This document shows positions 1 to 9,500 of a stretch of 56,347 bases of DNA, one piece after another. This stretch comes from Bacteroidales bacterium (lineage in GTDB: Bacteria > Bacteroidota > Bacteroidia > Bacteroidales > P3), in NCBI GenBank assembly GCA_017962615.1, contig JAGCUZ010000053.1:1-56347 (forward strand), in the 5' to 3' direction. The notes under the pieces are model-generated. The model made no database searches. It was not told the DNA's origin and worked only from the letters and a program-made list of their open reading frames with translations. A program made the position numbers and the translations under genes. Position 1 is the stretch's first letter. Each line of letters begins with the position of its first letter.

Positions 1-135
1 CTGCCTCTCCGTGCGCGGGTTGCACACCTGCGTGGGCCGCCTGCGCATGCACCACACGTCTTTCCATTTGTAGCCGATCACCGGCCCCACACTACCTTCG
101 AATCCCCCGAGGATTCCCTGCGTCATCTTTGCCAT
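1..135 (-). CDS. DUF6266 family protein, N-terminal part only (cut by window edge)
   Basis: An open frame of 45 codons starts with ATG at 135 and runs off the left edge without a stop. It begins MAKMTQGILGGFEGSVGPV and continues with VIGYKWKDVWCMR and NPRTERQ. The G-I-L-G-G-F start, the G-x-V-G-x-V-x-G-x-x-W segment and the P-R-T-x-x-Q ending match the first residues of the DUF6266 family, small proteins of unknown function common in Bacteroidales. The family is usually a few hundred residues, so most of the gene lies outside the window. It points away from the sigma-factor operon and is separated from it by about 950 bases. Function is unknown; the assignment rests on the N-terminal signature only. 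Confidence 0.75.
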   Translation of the reverse strand, partial: MAKMTQGILGGFEGSVGPVIGYKWKDVWCMRRRPTQVCNPRTERQ

Positions 136-414
136 AGCACTATGATTTTATGAATGTTAATATGTTATACTCTGTCTTTTGTAGTGGTCGGCTTTCAGCC
201 TCAAAATCCTTCAAAATCTAATTTAAAATCAAACAAAATCAAGATAACCTTTAATGACCACGAATCTCACTAATCTAACGAATCAATATTCGTGCAATTC
301 GTGTGATTCGTGTTCTTTTATTAAAACCGTTCCAATACAAATACGCCATGCATAACGCACAAAACTTTCATATATTGCGTCGAAATGCCGAAAATAACAA
401 ATTTTTCATAAGGA

Positions 415-492
415 GTAAGTATATAGTTGATAAGGAGTTGGTCGGACCAACTCCTTATGTAGTCTTTATGTTGTCTAAATGTACTATTTGTT
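415..492 (+). repeat. Dispersed hairpin module, copy 1
   Basis: The module starts with GTAAGTATATAGTTG (415 on), followed by a perfect inverted repeat: ATAAGGAGTTGGTC at 430-443 and its complement at 445-458, with one spacer base. It ends with AATGTACTATTTGTT at 478-492. The same words in the same order occur in the copy at 50023-50129 on the opposite strand, and the core recurs at 27803-27890. Here the module is followed immediately by a G-rich tract. It points towards the sigma-factor operon. It could be a mobile palindromic repeat, a terminator or attenuator, or a small RNA; the sequence does not decide. Confidence 0.75.
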
Positions 493-495
493 AGA

Positions 496-655
496 GCTGG
501 GAGGGGGTGACGGGTGCGGGATGACGGTGGGCGGAAGGGCGGTGGCGGGGATTGTGCGGGTGGTTTATTGGGGTTGTGCGGGAGGTGCAGATGGGGCGGG
601 CGGGTGGTGTATAAGGGGCGGGCGGGAGATGCACGGGAGACGGGTTGCATTTTTG
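496..655 (+). other. G-rich tract with many GGG runs
   Basis: The plus strand is strongly enriched in G over C for about 150 bases and carries many runs of three or more G separated by short loops, the pattern expected of G-quadruplex-forming DNA or RNA. Open frames through it are rich in Gly and Arg and look non-coding. It follows directly on the hairpin module. Confidence 0.5.
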
Positions 656-1084
656 TCGCAGGGGGATGCTTTTCGATATAGATTACAAATGGGGATAAGA
701 AAAAATGCAATTTTTTCTGCGTTCGGGGCATTTTGTTAGTTGATTAATATACAGTGATTTGCGGCTTTAGGCGAAGAGAAAGTGAAAAAAAATTTTAGGG
801 GGCTTGTAATTTTGGGGGTCTTTTTTGTTATATTATATATGGCCGAGATACAAGAAAAGAACGTAGAAAAAACATAAGAACATATCACTGTGTATCAATA
901 TGTAATTGGGTTGTTGAGAAAAAAATCAGGCGTTGTGTGTCACATTTTGGCATTTTGTGCATCTAATATATAGCAGTTATTATACCCGAACCATACCCGT
1001 AAGAGACCCTCACCGCCTGCCATGCACCAACCCGCAACAACGCCGTAACACACCCCCCGAGCCGCCGCGCGGCGCGCCAACGCA

Positions 1085-1582
1085 ATGAAGACCGACAATC
1101 AGCCATACAACGATTTCCTTGAGATGCTCGAAGAGTGCAACGGCATCATTATGGAGGTGTGCATGCTCTACACCGACAGGGACCCCGCCAACATCAAGAG
1201 CCTCTATCAGGACATCGTGTGCGACCTCTGGGAAGGCTATCCCGGCTTCCGCCACCGCAGCAAGGCCTCCTCGTGGGTGCACCGCGTGGCCGTCAACACC
1301 GCCCTGATGGGCATACGCCACGACAGCTGCAGGCCGCAGCTCGAGAGGCTGCCTGACGGCATGTACGAAGACATCGCCGCCACCGACGACGACTGGATGA
1401 CGCAACGCCTCTACGCGCTCATCGATAGGCTCGACGATGGCGACAAAGAGCTTGTAGCGCTCTACCTGAGCCGTAAGCCGCAGCAGCTGATAGCCCGCGA
1501 GCTGCACATCTCGCCCCCGGCGGTGAGGAAGAGAATAGAACGCATAAAACGTAAACTTAAAGAACTGAACGAGAATGACTGA
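1085..1582 (+). CDS. RNA polymerase sigma factor, ECF type
   Basis: A 165-residue protein with the two regions of a group IV (ECF) sigma factor. Residues about 35-75 (YQDIVCDLWEGYPGFRHRS, then SSWVHRVAVNTALM) match region 2, which binds core polymerase and the -10 element. Residues about 118-162 (LDDGDKELVALYLSR, then IARELHISPPAVRKRIERI) match the region 4 helix-turn-helix. No extra sensory domain is present. The stop codon overlaps the next gene by 8 bases, so the pair is probably translationally coupled, as is usual for a sigma factor and its membrane-bound regulator. The regulon is unknown; autoregulation is common for this class but no promoter motif was identified. Confidence 0.88.
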   Translation: MKTDNQPYNDFLEMLEECNGIIMEVCMLYTDRDPANIKSLYQDIVCDLWEGYPGFRHRSKASSWVHRVAVNTALMGIRHDSCRPQLERLPDGMYEDIAATDDDWMTQRLYALIDRLDDGDKELVALYLSRKPQQLIARELHISPPAVRKRIERIKRKLKELNEND

Positions 1583-2185
1583 GACTTACAACGAACACAA
1601 GCCCGCATTCGACGACCTGGCCGCTGCATGGCAGCGCGAGTGCGAACGCCTCGACCGGATTGCCGGCAAGTACCCCGTCGGCCCGTCGCTGATAGACGCC
1701 TGCACGAAGCGTCAGCCCCTGAGCCGCACGCTTATGCGCACCGCCCTGCTGCGTACCTTGGTGTGCCTCGCCGCGCTGGCATGGCTCGCAGGGCTGTACA
1801 GGCGTTATGTGGTGGATGTGTGGGACCTCGTGCCGCACCTCTTCATCGGCGGGCTGCTACTCTACAACATAGTGTACGGCCTGCTCGTCGTCGTCCTCCT
1901 TAAGCGGCACGGCATGGCAGTGCCTACGCCCTTGCTGCAGCACTACTTGGCGACGGCCGCCAGCCGCGCCGCAGCGCAGGGCGCCACGGCTGGCGCATAC
2001 CTCACGTCGGCCTGCAGCGGGTACGCGCCACCGCCCTCGCCGCCGTGGCCGCCGTCGGCTTCATCACCTACACGCCCTCCTACGACGGCCGCACCGCCTC
2101 GATGCCCGACGCCGACATGCGCGGCACCGTCATCAGTAATGTCAACCAAATACTTGTCAACACAGCCAATACCGCCGCCGCATGA
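1575..2185 (+). CDS. Membrane protein downstream of the ECF sigma factor, apparent frameshift
   Basis: The gene starts at ATG 1575, 8 bases inside the sigma gene. The first 130 residues look real: a soluble N-terminus, a membrane segment near residues 56-75 (TLVCLAALAWLAGLY) and a second near 88-110 (GGLLLYNIVYGLLVVVLL). After about base 1975 this frame becomes an Ala/Pro-rich run that stays open to 2345 and does not look like protein. The -1 frame instead gives RHGWRIPHVGLQRV, a third membrane segment (ATALAAVAAVGFITY) and a sensible end at TGA 2183-2185, in an ATGA overlap with the next gene. An in-frame stop at 1901 limits the shift to roughly 1904-2010. Either one base is missing (sequence error or mutation) or the product is shortened. 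By position it may be the anti-sigma partner; no known anti-sigma domain is recognised. Confidence 0.6.
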
Positions 2186-2727
2186 GAGTACAGCCAATAC
2201 TCAAGGTCGCCTTTGTCCTGTTCGTGATTGGGGGCACGCTGGCTTGCCGCCTGTGGCCGCGCACCCTCCCGCCCGAGCGGTGCAGCGAGCTGTACCAGAG
2301 GTACTACACAAGCAGCGACATACGCGCCTCGTTCATCAAAGATAAGATAATCAACGACACTGTGACCGCCGACGTGACGGTGCTCGAAGCCATAAGCGAC
2401 ACTGGCTGGACCATATTGCAACGCGACTTCAACATTCCAATAATACCCAAAGAGTATGAAGCAATATTTTATGGCGACAGCAATCATGTTACAATAAGAA
2501 CTATTAATAAAAAGGATCCCATCCTTCCCGTAGACACCGTTAACAAGCTAAACAATAATATCATGTTAACATCTCGTCCCAAGCATTTTATATGCATATT
2601 CACAATAACCGACTCTATTCAAATACTAGCTATATCAAACTATAATTACGAATACAATCTTTCTAATAACACCAATAAAACAACCCCAATTCTATGGTTA
2701 AAAAATCAAAAACAATCAAAGCGTTAG
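2182..2727 (+). CDS. Membrane-anchored or secreted protein of unknown function
   Basis: A 181-residue protein whose ATG overlaps the stop of the preceding gene (ATGA). Residues 1-22 form a hydrophobic signal or anchor (ILKVAFVLFVIGGTLACRL), so the rest is likely periplasmic. No family is recognised. The 5' half is GC-rich like its neighbours, whereas from about base 2440 the DNA becomes distinctly AT-rich and the protein rich in Asn, Ile and Lys, as if the 3' half had a different origin. It overlaps the next gene by 34 bases. Its place in the operon suggests an envelope role under the same ECF control. Confidence 0.7.
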   Translation: MRVQPILKVAFVLFVIGGTLACRLWPRTLPPERCSELYQRYYTSSDIRASFIKDKIINDTVTADVTVLEAISDTGWTILQRDFNIPIIPKEYEAIFYGDSNHVTIRTINKKDPILPVDTVNKLNNNIMLTSRPKHFICIFTITDSIQILAISNYNYEYNLSNNTNKTTPILWLKNQKQSKR

Positions 2728-3116
2728 CACTCATAGCAGTACTTGGAACGATGGCCGCAGGCTGTCAGAAAGAAACAATGGTCGAACCCCAGACTACCGT
2801 TGCCGAGGTGGGCGCAGTGCGCCACGTGCACTACACCGTCAACGGCGAACTGTGCCAGGAAAGACTTGTAGGCGAAGATGCATGGAATGATTTCCTCTAC
2901 CGCATGATGGCCTTGGCGGAGCGTGGTTACAATATCAGGATTCTCAACGAAAACCGCACATCCCAAGCCTCAGTCTCCAAAGAGGTTGTCACCTACACAA
3001 CCACCGACAAGGATGCTGCAGTTACCTGGTGCAACAACATGCATTCTCTTGGATATGATGTGTCGCTCAGTTACGACCCAGAAACAGGAGTATACACCTG
3101 CATTGCCGTCAAATAA
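2694..3116 (+). CDS. Predicted lipoprotein of unknown function
   Basis: A 140-residue protein with a lipoprotein signal: a basic start (MVKKSKTIKA), a hydrophobic stretch and the lipobox AAGC at about residues 21-24. The mature part contains HVHYTVNGELCQERL, WNDFLYRMMALAERGY and a C-terminal YDPETGVYTCIAVK segment; I do not recognise the fold. It overlaps the preceding gene by 34 bases and is the last member of the sigma-factor operon. A weak hairpin with a T run follows at 3207-3262. The set of sigma factor, three-segment membrane protein, anchored protein and lipoprotein suggests a small envelope stress or sensing unit; this is inference. Confidence 0.72.
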   Translation: MVKKSKTIKALALIAVLGTMAAGCQKETMVEPQTTVAEVGAVRHVHYTVNGELCQERLVGEDAWNDFLYRMMALAERGYNIRILNENRTSQASVSKEVVTYTTTDKDAAVTWCNNMHSLGYDVSLSYDPETGVYTCIAVK

Positions 3117-3449
3117 AACCTAACAACAGCAAACCATAATAACTGTTTGCACAAAACAATTAATGCCTATGAAATTCATCTAACCAAGCCCATCCACATG
3201 TCTACTGCGTCGGCGTGTGCGGGCTATAAAAAGAGGGTGCCGACGCTGGGAGAGTGTTTTTTGAACTTTCACAACAAACTATTCACTCTTCCCTGCAAAG
3301 GTGCACCCCGGCGCAGAAAACATCTCTGCAACCATTTGTACAACGCAAATGATGTCAATATATTGTACATTCGCGATTTTTTTTTTGTAGAATATGGTTG
3401 CTGATGTAAATCAAACAATCTCAAAAGAAACATTTAAAACAATACGACC
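3117..3449. other. Intergenic region, possible terminator and promoter
   Basis: No gene is supported. A possible terminator lies at 3207-3262. The AT-rich part 3350-3440 precedes the secreted-protein gene at 3450 and presumably holds its promoter, but no clear TAnnTTTG box is seen. Confidence 0.5.
3207..3262 (+). terminator. Possible intrinsic terminator of the sigma-factor operon
   Basis: GCGTCGGC (3207-3214) pairs with GCCGACGC (3239-3246), with a 24-base loop; six T residues follow at 3257-3262. The large loop and the 10-base gap before the T run make it weak. Confidence 0.35.
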
Positions 3450-5006
3450 ATGAAAAAACAGTTAACAACCATATTCTTCATCTTCGTGGTTATGGGTTGC
3501 ACCGCAATGGCACAAAACGGTTCAACAAAAAAAATTTCCATCTATGGAGAACAAATATTAGTAAGGTCATATGACATCGACAAGAAAGAAATAATATTCG
3601 GGTTTGGTAATCCACCTGGAGCACCCATAAATCCCAATATAGGAATAAAGAGAACAACAATAGCAATCAGAGATCTCGTCAATGGCTTAATAACAAAAAC
3701 AGCAGAGTTACCTTATGATTACCGAGTATATGATGCTCAGATAGTAAGTCTCAGATTAGCAGCAACAGAAAAGCCTATTGATTTCTGCGTGTTCTGCGGT
3801 ACCCGAACTGAAAGTAGCACTTATTCATATTATAATTTGTCGGGGAATCTCGTTATAGTTACAACAACTGATTCCACCGGGTTTGTTGGACTCTTTCACC
3901 TGAACAACGGCAATTCAATTCCAAATCCAAGTTTTTCCAACTATGTATATATTAGGGATGTAGAAGACACAAAACACTTAATAAAACTAGCAGCATATGC
4001 TGAGGAATTGGGCGCTTATTATGGTACATGCGGTGCCGTATATAAAGACAATGCTGTACTTGACATTGTAGGTTTGCCTGCTAATTCTATAAATCGTGCA
4101 TCTTGCATTACACGAGTAAAGTTCTATCCTGAGTGCAATGGCAGCATACGGTGGGACAACAATATACGCACACCTTCTGCAACCTCTCAGGAAATAGTAA
4201 CGGACATAGCAGGCACTTTAAAACACATTGTTACAGTTTCTATGTTACCGAACGATACACAGTCTATATATTTACGCGAGAACTATAAGGAGTTAACCCT
4301 AAATTTTGGAGGGCTCCAACTCACAAACGTAATAAACAAGTTGGACCTCAGCAATTCGACCATTTCAACATTGCCGTATGACGTATATTATGATAAACCT
4401 GTCAGAGTCACCCATTTAGTCGACAGTGATGCCGTAGTATCTTTTATTGGGAAAAGCACACCTAGCAGCAGCAATAGTTGCGATGGATTATTCTCGTTCA
4501 GAGTAGATTTGCCAAATATTGTTGCCGGCGCATACGATAACACGTCTGGCACACTTGTAGATGTTTGCCATTATAAATACAACACCGAATCTGTAGCTCT
4601 GATAAAGCTTCCGACTGCTGGATATCAACTAAACACACTTGATTGGTATTTAAATATGAATTTACAATATCCAGTATATTCTATATTTGACACATCAGTA
4701 ACCCTTCAATCCATATGCACATATTATTCCCCTTACGGAGTACGGTCTCTTATGGCTGGAGGGCTGATTTGCCCAACTATTGACAGACAATGGAAATTAT
4801 TGCAACAAGAACATTTCAACAATGCTTTTCAGTCATCTTGTTTCCAAACCAGTACCCGTAATGTACCGCTGGCAACTGTAAGCGCTAATACAATATACAA
4901 CGACTATTATATTTACAGACGTTACCCTCACGATCCTACAAATTACCCAATGACATTAATACCCTGGACCAACACACAAATATATCCAACGGATATTTGC
5001 CCATGA
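3450..5006 (+). CDS. Secreted protein of unknown function, AT-rich gene
   Basis: A 518-residue protein with a signal peptide (MKKQLTTIFFIFVVMGCTAM, cleavage likely before Gln22). The MGC at 15-17 could also serve as a lipobox. The body is rich in Tyr, Asn, Thr and Ser and beta-like, with several short segments of the type VSLRLAATEKPIDFCVFCG and YVYIRDVEDTKHLIKLAAY that recall repeated blades. No domain is recognised and no T9SS tail is present, so its final location (periplasm or surface) is uncertain. The gene is markedly more AT-rich than its neighbours, suggesting a separate origin. It lies 103 bases upstream of a T9SS cargo gene on the same strand and may be co-transcribed with it. Confidence 0.78.
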   Translation: MKKQLTTIFFIFVVMGCTAMAQNGSTKKISIYGEQILVRSYDIDKKEIIFGFGNPPGAPINPNIGIKRTTIAIRDLVNGLITKTAELPYDYRVYDAQIVSLRLAATEKPIDFCVFCGTRTESSTYSYYNLSGNLVIVTTTDSTGFVGLFHLNNGNSIPNPSFSNYVYIRDVEDTKHLIKLAAYAEELGAYYGTCGAVYKDNAVLDIVGLPANSINRASCITRVKFYPECNGSIRWDNNIRTPSATSQEIVTDIAGTLKHIVTVSMLPNDTQSIYLRENYKELTLNFGGLQLTNVINKLDLSNSTISTLPYDVYYDKPVRVTHLVDSDAVVSFIGKSTPSSSNSCDGLFSFRVDLPNIVAGAYDNTSGTLVDVCHYKYNTESVALIKLPTAGYQLNTLDWYLNMNLQYPVYSIFDTSVTLQSICTYYSPYGVRSLMAGGLICPTIDRQWKLLQQEHFNNAFQSSCFQTSTRNVPLATVSANTIYNDYYIYRRYPHDPTNYPMTLIPWTNTQIYPTDICP

Positions 5007-5109
5007 ACCAGAAAAGCCATGTCACAATCATTTCAACACCATTATTGAAATATTTCTCAATGTAATATCAAACAGAATTATACGTTACTTTTAAATAATA
5101 AGATTACTT

Positions 5110-6513
5110 ATGAAAAAAGAATTGTTATTTTTGGCAAGCCTTATTGTGGTCACAATGACTATGGGGCAACCCGCCAGGCCTTGCCTGAATTGTGACACGA
5201 TTAACGGCCGAAGCCGCGATTATTATTACGGTGCTTGGTTCGACACATGCAAATGCTGGCTCATAGACACAGCCTGCGGCACAGGCTGCCGCTTTGAATT
5301 GTATACGCCGGTTCAAGGATCGTTGGTTTCCATGAATGCAAAGCGGATGGTCACGCCAGAGCCTCTAAGAATCAAAGGCCTTACCGCCTTGGTACAGGTG
5401 GGCTCTTGGCAGGTTACACAAAAAGCACCAGAATACCTTTACCTATACCAAAAAGGCGCGCAATCAGGCATGTTTCTGCACGACACGTCGATGATACTGC
5501 TCGACTCGGTGAGGTGGGACACCGTGACCAATCCGCGCTACATGAAAATACCACGCTATGGAAACGTCAACGACTATTTATATTGCTATGCCTACGATGT
5601 ATATTTCGACAAGACCATAAGGGTTGACAGCGTCTTCTATATATGCGGAACAGTAAACAGCAACACACCCGAAGGGGACCTTATACCCACAATATACATG
5701 ACATACGAGACTATGAATCCGAATCATTGCCACCACGACGACTTCATGGCCCTATATGACATGGACTCGCCGGATCCCAACTTCAGATGGTTCATGTACA
5801 ATGCCCCCAACGTGTATGGATATTATCTTCCAATAGTGGACAACGACTCGCTGTCGGCAATCCCTGCCGACATAACCAAAGGCCGTGCACTGGGCTCAGG
5901 CTATTACCCACACGGACATAGCGCCACTATCGAAGCCGTGCCCAACAGGGGCTATGCATTCGATCACTGGAACGACGGCGACACCGCCAACCCGCGGGTG
6001 ATTACGATGACGCAGGACACCACATTCACCGCATATTTCAGCAACGCCGAGTTGCATGAAGTTGTAGCCGTGCCCGACGACGAGGCCAAAGGCCATGTAC
6101 GTGGCGGCGGTGCCTATTTCATAGGCGACACCGTGGCTCTTACCGCCGTGCCGGAACATGGGTACAGGTTCAGCCACTGGAACGACGGCGACACCGCCAA
6201 CCCGAGGTATTTCATAGTGACGCGCGACACCACCTTTGTGGCGTATTTCAGCAACGGTGCAGGCCTTGACATCCCGAGGGGCACGGTGGGCATGACCGTG
6301 TCGCCCAACCCGGCGCACACACGCTTCACCGTGGCTTGCCCCGTGCGTATAGAGGAACTCACTGTCATGTCGGCCAACGGCGCCACGGTGCTGCGCCTGT
6401 CGCCCAAGGCCGAGACGGCCACGGTTGCTGTCGCCGACTGGCAGCCGGGCGTGTACGTTGTCCATGCCAGAACAGCCAACGGCTCCGCCTCGAGAAAGAT
6501 TGTAGTAAAGTAA
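5110..6513 (+). CDS. T9SS cargo protein with two InlB-type repeats
   Basis: A 467-residue protein with a signal peptide ending before Gln20. Residues about 20-245 are a Cys-containing domain I do not recognise. Residues about 262-310 and 332-380 are two copies of the divergent InlB/Listeria-Bacteroides type repeat (ATIEAVPNRGYAFDHWNDGD...TFTAYFSN). The last 75 residues (GMTVSPNPAHTRFTV to ASRKIVVK) are a type A C-terminal sorting domain that directs proteins through the type IX system to the cell surface. The repeats share an identical 30-base stretch at 5965-5994 and 6175-6204, 210 bases apart, implying recent duplication or gene conversion. A surface adhesin or binding role is inferred. The next gene starts 25 bases downstream. 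Confidence 0.85.
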   Translation: MKKELLFLASLIVVTMTMGQPARPCLNCDTINGRSRDYYYGAWFDTCKCWLIDTACGTGCRFELYTPVQGSLVSMNAKRMVTPEPLRIKGLTALVQVGSWQVTQKAPEYLYLYQKGAQSGMFLHDTSMILLDSVRWDTVTNPRYMKIPRYGNVNDYLYCYAYDVYFDKTIRVDSVFYICGTVNSNTPEGDLIPTIYMTYETMNPNHCHHDDFMALYDMDSPDPNFRWFMYNAPNVYGYYLPIVDNDSLSAIPADITKGRALGSGYYPHGHSATIEAVPNRGYAFDHWNDGDTANPRVITMTQDTTFTAYFSNAELHEVVAVPDDEAKGHVRGGGAYFIGDTVALTAVPEHGYRFSHWNDGDTANPRYFIVTRDTTFVAYFSNGAGLDIPRGTVGMTVSPNPAHTRFTVACPVRIEELTVMSANGATVLRLSPKAETATVAVADWQPGVYVVHARTANGSASRKIVVK

Positions 6514-6538
6514 AAAATATACATCAAATACAAACATA

Positions 6539-9500
6539 ATGAGAAGACTTGTCGTTATTATTGCCATTGTTGTTGCGTTGATGCCGCTGCGCGGCATGGC
6601 GCAACATGCCAACGACAGCTGTTATACCCCCGAACGGTTGTCGTTCTCCAACCTTACCGATGACTCCTGCACCGTAAGCTGGCACGAGCGCGGCACCGCC
6701 ACGGCGTGGGTGGTGGAGTACGGCATAGCACCGTTCACGCCAGGCTGCGGGCAGGGCATAACCATGAGGGTAACCGACACCGTGTGCCGGATAATGGGGC
6801 TCTCCAACGGCGAGATGTACCAGGTGTACGTCCATGCCGACTGCGGCGGGGGCGACACGTCGCTTAATGCAAGCGACTACCTGCGCACCATGTGCACGCT
6901 CACGCAGCAGGACCTGCCATACAGCTACGACTTCGAACACGAAGACTACACCGGCAGCGGCGGGCTTGCCGGTTACAACCGGCGGCACCCTTGCGTGATG
7001 CTGCATGGTAACGCCTATACGGAGCGTGTACAGGCAGATTCCCGTGCTTCTGGGTCTTATTATGGAAGAATGACAGGCTGCATTATTAACGAAAACTCCC
7101 GTGGCAACGGCATGATGGTGTTCCCCGCCTATGACGGTGACGTGTCAACACTTATGGTATCGTTCAAAGCCAAGGGGTACTGGAACTCCAACAGCTGTGC
7201 AGCAGTGGCCAATATTGGTGTACTGGACGACTTTAACGACCTGTCGACTGTCACAAGGCTGACGAGCGTAAACCTGCGAGAGGACGACCTGTGGGACACC
7301 TATACTGTTTCCCTGGGTACTTATACGGGGACAGGACGCTATGTGTTTATCGAGGCCGACAGCATCTCGTGGGCATTCCGTTTTGACGACGTGTCGCTTG
7401 ATGTGGCACCGCCTTGCCAAACGCTGCAAGACCTTGAAGTGAAGAAGGTGGGCACCTCGTCGGCCTATATCACATGGGACATACCGCAGGGCTATGCCGC
7501 CTTGCCCGAGGGCTACGACGTGCAGTATCTCGATTCAGCAGGCTACCACACCATGACGGTTCCCGACAAGAATGTGCTGCTCGAAGGGCTGCAGCCCGGC
7601 TGGGAATACACCGTCGAGGTAACCCCCGACTGCGTGGCACACCTTGGCCGCTCCGACAGCGTGCGGTTTAAGACCGACTGCCTGAGCGGCGGACGCACCC
7701 GCCATGCCGGCGAACGGGATTCTGTATTCCGTCTAACGGCCACGCCGGTATACACTGGTTTCAACAACAATTTCAGCCAGACAATACTGACGCGCGACAG
7801 GCTTCTCGCTATGGGTCTGGTGCCGGGCGAGATATACGGCTGCACCTACAAGATAAAGGAACACCCCTCCTCCTCTGGAAGGAATCCAGAAAACAGAATA
7901 GTGCTGATATATCTTGACAGCACCAACCTCTCCAGCTACCCCGCCACATCGGCCAGCCATTGGTGCCCCATCGACTCGTCAAAACGCTACTACAGAGGCC
8001 TCCGCATAGAGGGACTGAACCTCGACGGCGACGAACGTTACAACTTCGACAGGCCGTTCGTATGGAACGGTCGCAGCAACCTGGTGATAAGCATGATGAC
8101 TAACCGCGAAGGTTATTATCTGCCACAATACGGGCTTCCGGGAATTGGAGCCCGCTATTCCGGCTATGCCGTGCCAACTGACGACTCGGTGACCCTCGCC
8201 ACTTTCAACGATGAAGATGCCTATCCCGAAGATACGCTGCCAACGCTTGCGCGGGCACTTTACGCCCTGATGCCCAACCTGACGCTGTACGGTCCATGCG
8301 ACACCGCTGAGAGCTGCGGCAAACCTGTAGCCGTGCTCGACAGTGTATCGACCACCACGGTGCGCATAAGATGGACTGCTGGCTGGAACGAGACCGACTG
8401 GCGGGTGGAGCACTGCGACACCTCGGGGCAGTGGGTGGTCGACGCCGCCTCGGTGCAGGCGCGCGAATACACATTCACCAACCTGCCGCAGCGCACGCCC
8501 TGCATATTCCGCGTCACAGGCAACTGCGACGACGGCCGCGACCACAGCGACACCGTCATGGCCACCACGGGCTGCGGCCCCGCCGCGCTGCCTCTGCGCG
8601 AAGACTTCGACACATGGGCTACCGGCGCTTCGACGGGCACCATCGCACCCTGCTGGTACCGCAGAAGCAGCAACGACGGCTCGACGGCGCATTACCCCTA
8701 CGCAACCGACAGCCGCGGCTACAGCGGCGACCGCTCGCTGTACGTCGGCTCGGAAAGACTTCAAAACGCATGGCTGGCCATGCCCGCCGTCGAGGCCGCC
8801 GTCGACAGCCTTCAGCTGTCGCTGAGCCTCCTCGCCACCGACAGCCTCTACGGCCGCGAGATTGTGGTGGGCGTGATGAACGACCCGCTCGACCTGCGCA
8901 CCTTCACCGCCGTGCGGATAGTGCGCTGCGGCAAAGTCAACGAATGGGACGACCTCGACGTGCCGCTTGACGGCTACAATGGCAACGGACGCCATGTGGC
9001 GCTGATGTCGCCCAGCTCGATAACAAGCCGCCTGTTTGTCGACAACCTACTGCTCGACTACATCAACCCGTGCCCGCGCCTCAAAGGCCTCAAGGCCATT
9101 GCCGAAACATCCTCGTCGGTAACCCTGCAGTGGGATGCCGACAGCCTGGGCGGCACCGCCGTGGTGGAATACGGGCGCACGGGCTTCGAGCCCGGACGCG
9201 GCACGCGTGCGGCATGCAACGCCGACACCATAACCATTGCAGGCCTCGACACCGACAGCTGCTACGACTTCTACATTCGCCGCGTGTGCGGCGCAGGCGA
9301 CACCTCGCGCTACACCGGCCCGCTCACCATCACCATCGGTACATGGAACACACGGCTGATGCTGCACGACACCATGCGGCTCTGCGCCGTGAAGCTGTGC
9401 GACGACGGCGGCCCCGGCGGCAACTACACCGTGTATCAGGAGTCGGCGGTGACGCTGCTGCCGCCCGACACGGCGAGCGTCGTCATGCTGCGCGGTCGCT

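Larger units (their letters stand above)
136..1084. other. Long intergenic region with repeats
   Basis: No convincing gene is seen in these 949 bases. The region holds a cluster of ATTCGTG-like words in both orientations (259-312; CACGAATC at 259-266 pairs with GATTCGTG at 305-312), copy 1 of the dispersed AAGGAGTTGGT hairpin module (415-492), a very G-rich tract (496-655), and an AT-rich stretch (740-1000) that probably contains the promoter of the sigma-factor operon. I do not see a clean TAnnTTTG box there. Confidence 0.6.

Noticed and set aside
100-120. tRNA T-arm-like TTCGAATCC
   Set aside because: It lies inside the DUF6266 coding sequence and no acceptor or anticodon stem can be drawn.
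303-494. Small open frame sharing SKYIVDKELVGPT with one at 27765-27953
   Set aside because: The shared peptide is only the translation of the dispersed hairpin repeat; surrounding residues differ and no start signals are present.
1965-1990. Programmed -1 frameshift site
   Set aside because: No X-XXY-YYZ slippery heptamer or downstream hairpin is evident; a missing base is simpler.
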